Shown: piece after piece, positions 42,351-51,091 of the stretch | Position numbering within the stretch: position 1 is the first letter of the stretch | Layout: every line of letters starts with the position of its first letter | Origin: CBDFGQ01 sp965247295 | Lineage (GTDB): Bacteria; Chloroflexota; Dehalococcoidia; Lucifugimonadales; JAGWBF01 | NCBI GenBank assembly: GCA_965247295.1 | Contig: CBDFGQ010000006.1 | Span: forward strand, 434,001-498,000 | Reading direction: 5' to 3' | DNA length: 64,000 nucleotides | Position numbers and translations under genes: made by a program | Notes under the pieces: generated by a model | Told to the model about the DNA's origin: nothing | The model's database searches: none | The model's input: the letters and a program-made list of their open reading frames with translations, nothing else

Positions 42351-43866
42351 GCCGCTCCTCCAGTCCAACCCCGTTCAGTGGCAGGCGTACCGTAAAGCTT
42401 GCCCCTTCGCCGGGCAGGCTGGCCACGTCAATTGTTCCATCGTGCTTGGAAACGATCTGCTGGCACACAGACAGGCCCAGCCCCGTACCGGTGACCTTGG
42501 TGGTGAACAGGGGCTCGAAGACCTTTTTCATATCTTCATGGCTGATGCCCCCGCCCGTGTCTCTGAACTCCACCTCCGCGTGTTTGTTCAGTCTGCAGGT
42601 GCGGATCGTCAGGTCTCCTCCCTCGGGCATCGCCTCCTGGGCGTTCATGATCAGGTTTATAAACACGCGGTGAAGCTGGTCTCCGTCGGCCCTCACCTCG
42701 GGGAGGTCCTGATCGAACTGCTTTACTAACTGGACGTCTGGCCTGATCTCGGTACCGGACAGGGCACTCTGGATTATCGTGTGAAGGCTGGCAGGAGCGA
42801 GGGTGGGCGTGCCTGCGCGGGCAAAGGACAGGAGGTCGGTGATTATGCGGTTGGAGTGGTCCACTTCATCCTCAACGATCCGCAAGAACTGGGCCACTTT
42901 TGGATTCGACTGGACCAGCTCACTGTTATCCAGCTTTCGCTTTAGGTAGTAGACGGCGTTGTTGATTGCTCCAAGGGGGTTTCGGAGGTCGTGGGCCACG
43001 CTGCCGGCAATCGGCCAGCTTGCCGGCAGCTTCTCGCTCCGGACAACTTGCTCTTGGACCTCAACCAGCTGTACGTTGGCGTCCTCCAGCTCCCGGGTAC
43101 GAAGCCGCACGCGGCCCTCCAGGGTTCGGTTGGCCTCCTCTATTACGGACATCTCCCGCCGTCTGGACCGGTGTAGGGTCGCGTCCGCCACCATGATGAA
43201 GCCGAAGAGTGCGAGGAAGAGCCCCCCCATTGTCGCCACCGTCGTCCATAGCACCGTCGCTTTGGCGTCATCGACCTGAAGGGCTACGTCGCTGCCAACG
43301 TCTCGGTATATCTCCATGGCGCCTATGATGTTGCCACCCCGCGCCTCTCGCAAGGGGAGGTATGTTTCCACGGCGTCTATGGAGCGGGGCACTCCGTCCA
43401 GATGGACGACTGGATGGTCCTGGACCAGCGTCGACGATGGCTCTCCCCGTACCGACCGCGCGAACAGGGGGCCCTCCCTTTTCGTTATTCCAATGGTGTT
43501 GGAATCGGTGCTCCAGATGGTGGTGCCGTTGAGGTCGAATAGGTTGAATTTCACCATGTTGAACCCCTCCGCCAGCATTGGAAAGATGCGGGAGAGGCCG
43601 TCGGGAGCCGTGAGGGCCTCCAGCGTTAAAGCTCCGGCTAGTTGTGTACCGTCCATACCCTGGGCATCACCGGCGGATGGCCCAGTGAGCATCCGTCTTA
43701 GCATAGCCTCCATGTGTATGCCATCGCGGACCGTGTTCTCCTCGGCGATCCTTATCAGGTTGTCCTCCGCCAGACCTCCTATAATTTTATTTGCCACAAT
43801 GGCGGCCACGGCGATCACCACCACGGCGGTGACGGCGAAGAGAATGGTCAGGCGGTATTTTCGCAT
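42337..43866 (-). CDS. Membrane-bound sensor histidine kinase
   Basis: A 509-residue kinase. A basic N-terminus and helix (~8-30), an extracytoplasmic sensor region (~31-205) and a second helix (~206-227) place it in the membrane. A coiled linker leads to HisKA with His292 in SVAHDLRNPLGAINN. The ATPase domain has NLIMNAQEAMPEGG (N-box), DTGGGI and GTGLGLSV. The HDLRNPLG box suggests the NtrB/HAMP-like class. It opens the signalling operon; no DNA-binding regulator follows, so output is probably through the FlaH-like ATPases or the distant OmpR-type regulator. Confidence 0.92.
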   Translation of the reverse strand: MRKYRLTILFAVTAVVVIAVAAIVANKIIGGLAEDNLIRIAEENTVRDGIHMEAMLRRMLTGPSAGDAQGMDGTQLAGALTLEALTAPDGLSRIFPMLAEGFNMVKFNLFDLNGTTIWSTDSNTIGITKREGPLFARSVRGEPSSTLVQDHPVVHLDGVPRSIDAVETYLPLREARGGNIIGAMEIYRDVGSDVALQVDDAKATVLWTTVATMGGLFLALFGFIMVADATLHRSRRREMSVIEEANRTLEGRVRLRTRELEDANVQLVEVQEQVVRSEKLPASWPIAGSVAHDLRNPLGAINNAVYYLKRKLDNSELVQSNPKVAQFLRIVEDEVDHSNRIITDLLSFARAGTPTLAPASLHTIIQSALSGTEIRPDVQLVKQFDQDLPEVRADGDQLHRVFINLIMNAQEAMPEGGDLTIRTCRLNKHAEVEFRDTGGGISHEDMKKVFEPLFTTKVTGTGLGLSVCQQIVSKHDGTIDVASLPGEGASFTVRLPLNGVGLEERHDGQ

Positions 43867-44016
43867 TCCCTGTCAAACCTCCTTGCCGTGTGAATCCTGT
43901 GGACTCGTTCGATGGTGAAGAGGGTTCCACGCATGTAGATATAGCCCCTGGTCCGGGTAATGTGGTCACAATCGCAGGCGGGCGGAGCGTCGCCCGGCCC
44001 TGGTCCCCCCAAATCG

Positions 44017-44274
44017 TCAATGTGTCGGGGCGTGACCGGCGGGGCTAGGGCATTGGTGTCGTCCCTGCACCAGTTTTTCGGTATCCACTACGCTGACCAG
44101 TGTTCCGGGGTGGGTCTTCAGGTTGATGACATCTCGCTGCTTGTGGTTGAGTTCATGCCACTCGGAGACTGTGCGCTCAACGGCGTCAACGAGGGCCCGC
44201 TGCTCCCTGGTCAGGTTCTCTTCCTTGCTCAGGGTGGATAATGCGTGTTCTACTATGTCGAAAGCTGAGCTCAT
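44017..44274 (-). CDS. Small hypothetical protein, 85 residues
   Basis: ATG at 44274 follows GGAGGTGGAG. The product is largely helical: MSSAFDIVEHALSTLSKEENLTREQRALVDAVERTVSEWHELNHKQRD, with a short less ordered tail ending APTH. It lies 150 bases upstream of the sensor kinase on the same strand and may be its first operon member. No family recognised. Confidence 0.5.
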   Translation of the reverse strand: MSSAFDIVEHALSTLSKEENLTREQRALVDAVERTVSEWHELNHKQRDVINLKTHPGTLVSVVDTEKLVQGRHQCPSPAGHAPTH

Positions 44275-44592
44275 CTCCACCTCCGTAGGCTCGCCTGTTT
44301 GGCCCACCTCGGGACCGTGGCCATACGCCCACCTTTAGCGTGCAGCTGCGACTCATATATTTATGGTAGGCCACAGGGACTCCAAACGTGTGAAAGCTTT
44401 GTGAATGTTTGACCCTTGAGCCCCGGTTTCGTTTTCCGGACGCCGAAGCAGAATGGTCTCAGTCCGCCACGCCGGCCCGTTTCAACAATGGGAAAGGGTG
44501 TAGTCACGGCGTCTCGTTACCGTCGGAGTGCCTGCCAGCTGAAGCTGTTGACTTCCCTCCAAGCTGGTGCGAAACTAGCCCAAGGGTTCGTT
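44275..44592. other. Intergenic region between divergent units
   Basis: 318 bases between the minus-strand signalling genes and the PHP gene. The plus frame is open from 44416, but its translation is not protein-like before FVLLIDLHTHT, so it is read as non-coding. No clear promoter was picked out. Confidence 0.45.
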
Positions 44593-45276
44593 TTGCTCAT
44601 AGATCTTCATACCCATACCTTTCCAAAGTCCGACGACAGCTTCATGGGGCCGGACGAGCTGGTAGAGGCGGCCAAGGGGCTGGGACTGGAGGGGATATGC
44701 ATAACCGAGCACGACTATTTCTGGGAGCGAGAGGATATTGTAGCCCTTGCCCAAAAGCATGATTTCCTGGTGCTGGCTGGCTGCGAGGTCAACACCGACG
44801 GGGGCCATGCGCTGGTCTTTGGCCTAGAGAAGTATGTCTTCGGGATGCACAGGGTCGCGTATCTGAGCCAGCTAGTGGATGAGGCTGGGGGAGCTTGGGT
44901 GGCTGCCCACCCTTACAGAAGAAGGTACCGGCAGGAGCATGCCGACGCACCCCACAGCTACAGCTCTGCGGTGGACGACGCCTCCATGGACCCTTTTTTC
45001 TCCGCCTGCCACGCGATTGAGACCCTCAATGGAAGGGCAACGGACGGAGAGAACGCCTTCTCCGTGGACGTGTCCCGCCGCCTTGGCCTGGGCATGGTGG
45101 GGGGAAGCGATGCTCACCGGATTCGCCAGTTGGGCGGCGTGGCCACCAGATTTTCCAGGCGTATTACTTGCCTGGAGGAGCTTGTCGGAGAGCTCAGGTC
45201 AGGCCGGTTCGAACCGGTGGCGCTGGGCCTCAGCGAGGGCGTGGAATCCTACCCTTCCTTGACCCAGCAACACTAG
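44593..45276 (+). CDS. PHP-domain phosphoesterase
   Basis: A ~227-residue protein starting TTG at 44593 (AAGGG upstream), giving LIDLHTHTFPKSDDSF at the N-terminus, motif I of the PHP fold. Further metal ligands are in ICITEHDYFW, LVLAGCEVNT, WVAAHPYRR and GLGMVGGSDAHR. Such small PHP proteins hydrolyse phosphate esters (for example 3',5'-nucleoside bisphosphates) in the cytoplasm; the substrate is not decided. The frame extends upstream to 44416 but is not protein-like there. Confidence 0.85.
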   Translation: MLIDLHTHTFPKSDDSFMGPDELVEAAKGLGLEGICITEHDYFWEREDIVALAQKHDFLVLAGCEVNTDGGHALVFGLEKYVFGMHRVAYLSQLVDEAGGAWVAAHPYRRRYRQEHADAPHSYSSAVDDASMDPFFSACHAIETLNGRATDGENAFSVDVSRRLGLGMVGGSDAHRIRQLGGVATRFSRRITCLEELVGELRSGRFEPVALGLSEGVESYPSLTQQH

Positions 45277-45389
45277 CGTAGGTTCAGCTTTTCTCGGAGA
45301 CACGGCGGCCTGAAGGGTGCGGTATGATGCCCAGCCTTCAGTCGGGGGTAGGGGTTGAATTATCGGGATCAATTCTAGCGGGGTAAGCG

Positions 45390-46386
45390 ATGGTTGAGGT
45401 CCTGCGGGCGGAGGACCTTTACGTCCGCTATCGTACCAAGGAAGGGGATGTCCAAGCTGTCAACGGGGTAAGCTTTTCCCTGCGGGAGGAGTCTGTCCTC
45501 TGTCTGGTGGGCGAGAGCGGGGCCGGCAAAAGCACCACGGCGCTAGCCTTGATGGGGTTGCTTCCCAGGCCGGGGACAGTGGTAAGCGGGAAGGTGCTCT
45601 TCAACGGCCTGGACCTTCTATCAGTGGATGACCGCACCCTCCGAAGGATCAGGGGCAAGGACATAACCCTGGTCCCCCAGGAGCCCAGGTCAGCGCTGAA
45701 CCCGGTCCTAGCCATAGGTGACCAGGTGAAGGAGCAGATCCTTGCACATACCGATCTGTCCCAGCGAGAGGCCATCAACATGGCCGTGGTGGTGATGAGG
45801 CAGATGGGCCTTCCCGATCCCAGGGACATCCTGAAGCGGTACCCATTTCAGCTCAGCGGTGGGATGTGCCAGAGGGTCCTGCTGGCCATGGCGCTGGCCC
45901 TGCGTCCAAAGGTGCTGATTGCCGATGAGCCCACCTCGAGCCTGGACGTGACGTTACAGGCGGAGATGCTGGACCTGCTCAAGAACTTCTGTAAGGAGTT
46001 CGGGTCTTCCATGATCCTTATAACCCATGATATGGGAATCGTGGCCCAAATGGCCGACCAGGTGGCAGTAATGTACGGGGGGACCGTCATGGAATACGCC
46101 GACGTGAAAACCCTGTTCCGGCGTCCCCTGCACCCCTACATGTGGGGGCTTTTTCAGTCCCTTCCCAGGCTGGACAGACCGGATGACCGGTTCAAGCCCA
46201 TCGGCCCCCCCCCCCCCGGATATGATAAACCTGCCGGCCCAGTGCGCCTACCTTCCCCGGTGTCCCAAGTCCGTCACCCGGTGCAGGTTGGAGCCTCGGC
46301 CAGCCCTGGAAGAAGTGGAGCGAGACCACAGGGTCGCCTGCTATAACACTATGGACTACGACTGGATGAATGAGGAGGAGGGCTGA
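45390..46386 (+). CDS. Oligopeptide/dipeptide ABC transporter ATPase (OppD/DppD-like), frameshift in a 13-C run
   Basis: Walker A is GESGAGKS (~41-48), the ABC signature is LSGGMCQRV, Walker B is VLIADEPTSSLD and the H-loop is LITHDMG. The C-terminal oligopeptide-binding cap (INLPAQCAYLPRCPKSVTRC) lies in another frame after 46217: the first frame ends at 46346 with nonsense, the second at 46386. The break is a run of 13 C at 46205-46217; one base fewer restores ~331 residues, the usual OppD length. No permease or binding-protein genes are adjacent, so it is an orphan ATPase or serves a transporter elsewhere. Confidence 0.88.
46205..46217 (+). repeat. Run of 13 cytosines in the OppD-like gene
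   Basis: An uninterrupted C13 tract placed exactly where the reading frame shifts, in the proline-coding turn before the C-terminal cap. Confidence 0.9.
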
Positions 46387-46399
46387 GGCTGGACCGGCC

Positions 46400-47497
46400 C
46401 TAGGAGCGCCTCGCCGAGGTCGCTGAGACCGACGCCGGTCCGGAGGACTCGCCTACCAGCAGGTCCAGGGCCACGTTCTGGTCCATGCGCCCCTGCTTTA
46501 CCGCCAGGTCTGCCTCCAGCAGCCTTACGTAGAGAAGTTTCAGATTCGTCCAGGAATGCTTTCTGGCTTGTGTCATGGTCCTTTTCAAGGCGAACTCATG
46601 GCTGAGGTGAAGCCGGTCCCCTATCTCCTTTTCTCCATGACCCTTGCCCATCAGCTCTTTGGCCAGCGTGGCCATTCGAAGCTGCCGCGCTACCATCGTG
46701 ACGATGTAGGGAAGTTCGGCTCCCTCGTTCCTGAGGCGTTGAATCAATTGCAGTGCTGCCGCGGACCTGCCCTCCAGAACGGCGTCCACGGCGCTGAATA
46801 TGTTGGCTTCTCTGGACACGGTCACCAGTAGCCTGACGTCCCCCTCCTCGACGGTCCGATCGCCGACGTACAGCGCCAGTTTTTCCAGCTCGTTGTCCAT
46901 CGTCCACAGGTTGCCTCCGACGTGCTGCGAGAGGATGCGAATGGCCCCGGGGGTTATTGGCGCCCCCTTCTCGGCAGCCCGGTCCCTGATCCACCGGTTG
47001 AGGCCCTCCCTGGCCGGAGTTGGGTACTCCATTACCTGGGCCACTGGCCGAAGGAGAGCAAGCAGGGGATTGCCCTTGGACACCCGCTCCTCCACGAACA
47101 CCAGCAGCGTGGTGGGGGGCATTCGCTCCCCGATGTACTGTGGCAGAGATTCCCAGGCTGCCGGAAGGACTGCCTTAGCACGGGATGCGCGCTGCCTGCC
47201 TGCCGGGCCGAAAGCCCTCATCCTCGGCTCGCGGTGGTCGAAGATGGAGAGCAGGCCCTCGACCACCGCGAGCCGTCGCTCGGCCAGGAATGGCATCGCG
47301 TCGCAGACCGAGGTTAGCTGTCCTGGCTGTAGCTGGGAACCCTCAAATCGGTGGCTGTTGGCCTCCAGGACTTCAGGCGGCCCTACCTGGCGCGCCAGGT
47401 CCTTGAGGGCCTGGGCCACGAGGAAACCGTCGCCGTAAAGTAGATGAGCGGGCACGTCTGTTCGCCTGAAAGCCTGGGGATATTTCAAAGATATCAT
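46400..47497 (-). CDS. holA: DNA polymerase III delta subunit
   Basis: A 365-residue clamp-loader subunit. LLYGDGFLVAQALKDLARQ replaces the Walker-like N-terminal region; LLVFVEERVSKGNPLLALL, GGNLWTMDNELEKLALYVGD and ANIFSAVDAVLEGRSAAALQLIQRLRNEGAELPYIVTMVARQLR are typical HolA landmarks. It opens the beta sliding clamp in the replisome. It runs convergently with the OppD-like gene and divergently from the small membrane protein at 47545. Confidence 0.92.
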   Translation of the reverse strand: MISLKYPQAFRRTDVPAHLLYGDGFLVAQALKDLARQVGPPEVLEANSHRFEGSQLQPGQLTSVCDAMPFLAERRLAVVEGLLSIFDHREPRMRAFGPAGRQRASRAKAVLPAAWESLPQYIGERMPPTTLLVFVEERVSKGNPLLALLRPVAQVMEYPTPAREGLNRWIRDRAAEKGAPITPGAIRILSQHVGGNLWTMDNELEKLALYVGDRTVEEGDVRLLVTVSREANIFSAVDAVLEGRSAAALQLIQRLRNEGAELPYIVTMVARQLRMATLAKELMGKGHGEKEIGDRLHLSHEFALKRTMTQARKHSWTNLKLLYVRLLEADLAVKQGRMDQNVALDLLVGESSGPASVSATSARRS

Positions 47498-47544
47498 ACT
47501 TGGGTTTATAATTGTAGTTAAGACTATCGTTACTGGTATACGTC

Positions 47545-47919
47545 ATGTGGTGGCGGCTTGCTTTCCCATTAATCTTTTTCTTCGGCCCGAGGCTGATTCC
47601 CCGGCTGGTTCGGAATGTGTGGCTGGTCTGGAAGCTGACCTTCGACCGTCGGGTGCCTCTGCTGCTGAAACTGCTGATACCTGGAACGGTAGTGGTTCTG
47701 CCGTGGTTCATCCGCGTTCCTTACGTCGGGCTGGCGGCGTACCTACTGGTACTCTCGCTCGCCGTTTTCATCTTCATAAACGTCGCACCCCGCTACGTGG
47801 TGGAAGGCTACGCTCCCTGGAGGGCCAGGCCGAGAACGGAGCAGGATGGCAAGGGGCGTTCCTCCCGGGTGGTAGAGGGTAGCTCCCACGTGGTTGACGA
47901 GGAGAAGCCCTCCGAATAG
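47545..47919 (+). CDS. Small membrane protein, 124 residues
   Basis: Two or three hydrophobic helices: LAFPLIFFFGPRLIPRL, LLLKLLIPGTVVVLPWFI and VGLAAYLLVLSLAVFIFIN, then a charged cytoplasmic tail. The WKLTFDRRVPLLLKLLI segment recalls DUF1232-like proteins but the rest does not, so the family is uncertain. A TATAAT at ~47508 in the gap to holA could serve as its -10. Confidence 0.55.
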   Translation: MWWRLAFPLIFFFGPRLIPRLVRNVWLVWKLTFDRRVPLLLKLLIPGTVVVLPWFIRVPYVGLAAYLLVLSLAVFIFINVAPRYVVEGYAPWRARPRTEQDGKGRSSRVVEGSSHVVDEEKPSE

Positions 47920-48005
47920 GTCGTGGCCGGCGTACGCTAACTTGCAGGCAGAGCTCACGGCGAACCCATTCCCGTCAGTGGATATGGAACTCCTTCAAGC
48001 GTGAC

Positions 48006-49106
48006 ATGGAAATAGCACTTATCGGACTTCCCCAGAGCGGAAAGACGACCCTCTTGAACGCCCTCACCCGAGGCAGCGCCATGGCGGGGGTCCATGGCGG
48101 CGCCCGGCAGGAAGTCCAGGTCGGGGTGGCGAGTATGAACGAGCCCCGGCTGGACGCCCTTGAGCGGGTTTTCAGCGCGGAGCGCGTAGTACCCTTGGAG
48201 GTCAAGTACTGGGATGTGCCCGCCGGCTCGGGCCTCACGGGGGATGGGACCGGCATAGGGGGCCGTTTCTTAAATCTGCTTCAGGGCGCCGATGCCCTCC
48301 TCCACGTGGTCCGTGCCTTCGAAGACCCCTCGGTGCCCCACGTAAGCGGCGGCGTGGACCCCCACAGGGACGTCGCCAACATGGAGGCGGAGCTGACTAT
48401 CGCCGATCTGGCCATCATCGAGCGTAGCGTCCAGTCCATGGAGGAGCGCCTCAAGGGGGCCAAGGGACACGAGCGGGACGTGCTTCTGAGGGAGGTTGAA
48501 CTGTTGCGGCGCCTCGGAGAGGGGCTGGAGAACGAGGTTCCCCTGAGGGAGCAGCAGGAATCCCAGGGGGAGGGAAGCTTGTTGTCCAACTACCAGCTAC
48601 TCACGGCCAAGCCGCTGCTGACCGTGTTCAATCAGGACGAGGCGGCGCTGCCGGGCATTGGTGATCTGGAAGAGGAGCTGGGCAAGCGTTACACCAGGCC
48701 GGGCGCCGGGGCCACGGCCGTGTGTGGGAAGCTGGAGATGGAGCTTTCCCAGCTCGGCCCCGAAGACGAGCGGGAGTTCCGGGAGTCCATGGGCCTCCGA
48801 GACTCTGGGCTGGACCGGGTGGTGCGGATGTCCTACGAGCTGCTGTCCCTGGTGTCCTTCTTCACCTACGTCTCCAGGGAGGTGAGGGCATGGTCCGTTG
48901 TCGCCGACACTCCGGCGGTGAAGGCCGCGGGGAAAATACACTCCGACATGGAGCGTGGCTTTATCCGGGCCGAGGTAATCTCCTTCGATGACCTGGCCAG
49001 GTGTGGCTCCGTGGCCCAGTGCAAGAAGGAGGGGCGCCTGCGCCTGGAGGGGAAGACCTACCCGGTCAAGGACGGGGACGTGATAACCTTCCTTTTCAAC
49101 GTATAG
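48006..49106 (+). CDS. ychF: YchF/OLA1-family P-loop ATPase
   Basis: A 366-residue OBG-class nucleotide-binding protein. The P-loop is GLPQSGKTTLLNALT (residues 7-21), slightly altered from the usual GxPNVGKST. A helical coiled-coil insert (~125-185) precedes the nucleotide-specificity region (TVFNQDEAA). The C-terminal TGS domain ends FDDLARCGSVAQCKKEGRLRLEGKTYPVKDGDVITFLFNV, a clear YchF signature. YchF binds ribosomes and ATP and is linked to stress regulation. selB follows at 49221. Confidence 0.93.
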   Translation: MEIALIGLPQSGKTTLLNALTRGSAMAGVHGGARQEVQVGVASMNEPRLDALERVFSAERVVPLEVKYWDVPAGSGLTGDGTGIGGRFLNLLQGADALLHVVRAFEDPSVPHVSGGVDPHRDVANMEAELTIADLAIIERSVQSMEERLKGAKGHERDVLLREVELLRRLGEGLENEVPLREQQESQGEGSLLSNYQLLTAKPLLTVFNQDEAALPGIGDLEEELGKRYTRPGAGATAVCGKLEMELSQLGPEDEREFRESMGLRDSGLDRVVRMSYELLSLVSFFTYVSREVRAWSVVADTPAVKAAGKIHSDMERGFIRAEVISFDDLARCGSVAQCKKEGRLRLEGKTYPVKDGDVITFLFNV

Positions 49107-49220
49107 CCGCCCGGCGCCTTGGGGTGCCTTTTGGCTAACCAAATGTTCTTCGGTTCCCCTAAATTGCCTCTCCACCCGCTTGGTGGTATTCTGTGCTCAG
49201 CAACCCACAGGGAGCCCACA

Positions 49221-51086
49221 ATGTATGTCATAGGCACGGCGGGACACGTTGACCACGGCAAGTCCACCCTGGTAAAGGCCCTCACCAACATCGACCCCGA
49301 CCGCCTCCCGGAGGAGAGGGAGCGGGAGATGACCATAGACCTGGGCTTCGCCTGGCTCACCCTCCCCAGCGGCCGCGAGGTGAGCATCGTGGACGTGCCC
49401 GGCCACGAGCGGTTCATCAAGAACATGCTGGCCGGCGTGGGAGGTATAGACCTGGCGCTCCTGGTGGTGGCCGCCGACGAGAGCGTCATGCCCCAGACCA
49501 GGGAGCACCTGGCTATCCTCGATATCCTCCGGGTGAAGCGGGGGCTGGTGGTGATCACCAAGGCCGACCTGGTAGAGGAGGAGCTGGTGGAGCTGGTGAA
49601 GGCCGAGGTCGAGGAGGCCCTTACGGGCACCAGCTTCGAGGGGTCCACCATCCTGGCTGTATCCGCCTACACGGGCCAGGGGCTGGACGGGCTAAAGGAT
49701 GCCATCGACGCCATGCTGGACTCCACCGAGGCCCGCAAGGACCTGGGGCGGCCCCGGTTGCCCGTGGACCGGTGCTTCACCGTGGCCGGGTTTGGCACGG
49801 TGGTCACGGGGACCCTGATCGACGGCACCCTATCCGTCGGGCAGGAGGTACAGCTAGCCCTATCCGGAATCAGGGGACGCATTCGCGGCCTCCAGAGCCA
49901 TAGGAAGAAGCTGGGCCACGCCGACCCTGGAATACGGCTGGCGGTGAACCTTTCGGGGACCGACCGGGAACAGGTAAAGCGAGGGGATTTAATTACTTCC
50001 TCGGGGTGGCTCCGGCCGACTACCAGGCTGGATGCGCAGCTGAGGCTGGTCCAAGACGCCCCCCGGCCCCTTAAGCACAACGAAGGCGTCACCCTTCACC
50101 TCTTCACCAGCGAGACTCCCGCCAGGGTGCGACTCCTTGACGTCGACGTTCTGAGGCCGGGGCAAGAGGGATGGGCGCAGATACACCTTCAGGAGCCGGT
50201 TCCTACCGTGAAGGGCGACCTGTTCGTGATCCGCTCCTCCGAGGACACCCTGGGCGGAGGCAAGGTGGTGGACCCCCACCCCGCCCGCCGCCACCGCCGC
50301 TACGTTGAAGCGACTATCCAACGCCTGATGGCGATGGGGGAGGGGATTGGGGAGGATGCGCTGCTCAACGTCCTAGAGCACCAGGGCCCCTGTGACATCA
50401 ACACCCTGTCCCAGCGGGCCAACCTGTCCAAGGTTGAAGCCGTTGCCAGGACCATGGAGCTGGCACAGGAAGGTCAGCTGGTGTTGCTGGGGGATGGCTC
50501 CTCCCAGCGCGAATCCCTGGTGTACTCAACGGGAGCCTGGGAGGCGCTTAGGGGCAAAGTCTCACAGGCGTTGCTCAGCTATCACCGGCAGCACCCCTTA
50601 CACAAGGGCATTTCCAGGGAGGAGCTTCGAAGCCGCCTGGGCCTCTCATCGCAGACCCTACCCAGGGTGCTGAGGCGTCTGGCGGAGCAGGGCGACCTGG
50701 TTGAGGGAGGTGCCCATGTGGGCCTGCCCAACCACAGCGTCACCCTCAACGCCTCCCAACAACGGCAGGTGGACGATTACGTCAGGGCCCTGGAGTCCGA
50801 ACCCTATTCGCCACCCACCGACCGTTCCCTGGATCCGGAGCTCCTGGCACTGCTGATAGACGAGGGGAAAGTGGTGAAGGTGAATGAAACGGTGGTGTTC
50901 GGCTCAACCGCGTTCAAGGATATGGTGGAGAAGATAGTCGCTCATGCCAGGGAGCAGGGCAAGATCACCGTGGCCGAGGGCAGAAACCTGTTCGGCACCA
51001 GCCGCAAGTACATGCTTCCCCTGCTGGAGTACCTGGACCAGCAGCATGTGACCCGCCGCGTGGGTGACGAGCGGGTGCTGAGGTAG
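49221..51086 (+). CDS. selB: Selenocysteine-specific elongation factor SelB
   Basis: A 621-residue translational GTPase. It opens MYVIGTAGHVDHGKSTLVKALT (G1), then DVPGHERFIKNMLAG (G3) and TKADLVEEE (G4). EF-Tu-like domains II/III follow (FTVAGFGTVVTGTLIDGTLSVG), with a long C-terminal winged-helix array (~380-621) that in SelB binds SECIS RNA. ATG at 49221 with GGGAG upstream is chosen over the longer open frame. It delivers Sec-tRNA to UGA codons followed by SECIS. selA, selD and the Sec tRNA are not in the window. A predicted selenoprotein lies at 10561-11379. Confidence 0.95.
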   Translation: MYVIGTAGHVDHGKSTLVKALTNIDPDRLPEEREREMTIDLGFAWLTLPSGREVSIVDVPGHERFIKNMLAGVGGIDLALLVVAADESVMPQTREHLAILDILRVKRGLVVITKADLVEEELVELVKAEVEEALTGTSFEGSTILAVSAYTGQGLDGLKDAIDAMLDSTEARKDLGRPRLPVDRCFTVAGFGTVVTGTLIDGTLSVGQEVQLALSGIRGRIRGLQSHRKKLGHADPGIRLAVNLSGTDREQVKRGDLITSSGWLRPTTRLDAQLRLVQDAPRPLKHNEGVTLHLFTSETPARVRLLDVDVLRPGQEGWAQIHLQEPVPTVKGDLFVIRSSEDTLGGGKVVDPHPARRHRRYVEATIQRLMAMGEGIGEDALLNVLEHQGPCDINTLSQRANLSKVEAVARTMELAQEGQLVLLGDGSSQRESLVYSTGAWEALRGKVSQALLSYHRQHPLHKGISREELRSRLGLSSQTLPRVLRRLAEQGDLVEGGAHVGLPNHSVTLNASQQRQVDDYVRALESEPYSPPTDRSLDPELLALLIDEGKVVKVNETVVFGSTAFKDMVEKIVAHAREQGKITVAEGRNLFGTSRKYMLPLLEYLDQQHVTRRVGDERVLR

Positions 51087-51091
51087 GTCGG

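Noticed and set aside
45208..45225. GGTTCGAACC palindrome considered as a tRNA T-loop
   Set aside because: It lies inside the PHP coding sequence with no cloverleaf around it. No tRNA was found in the window.
47920..49220. Gaps around ychF and selB searched for a Sec tRNA
   Set aside because: No ~95-base cloverleaf with a TCA anticodon or GGTTC T-arm was visible.
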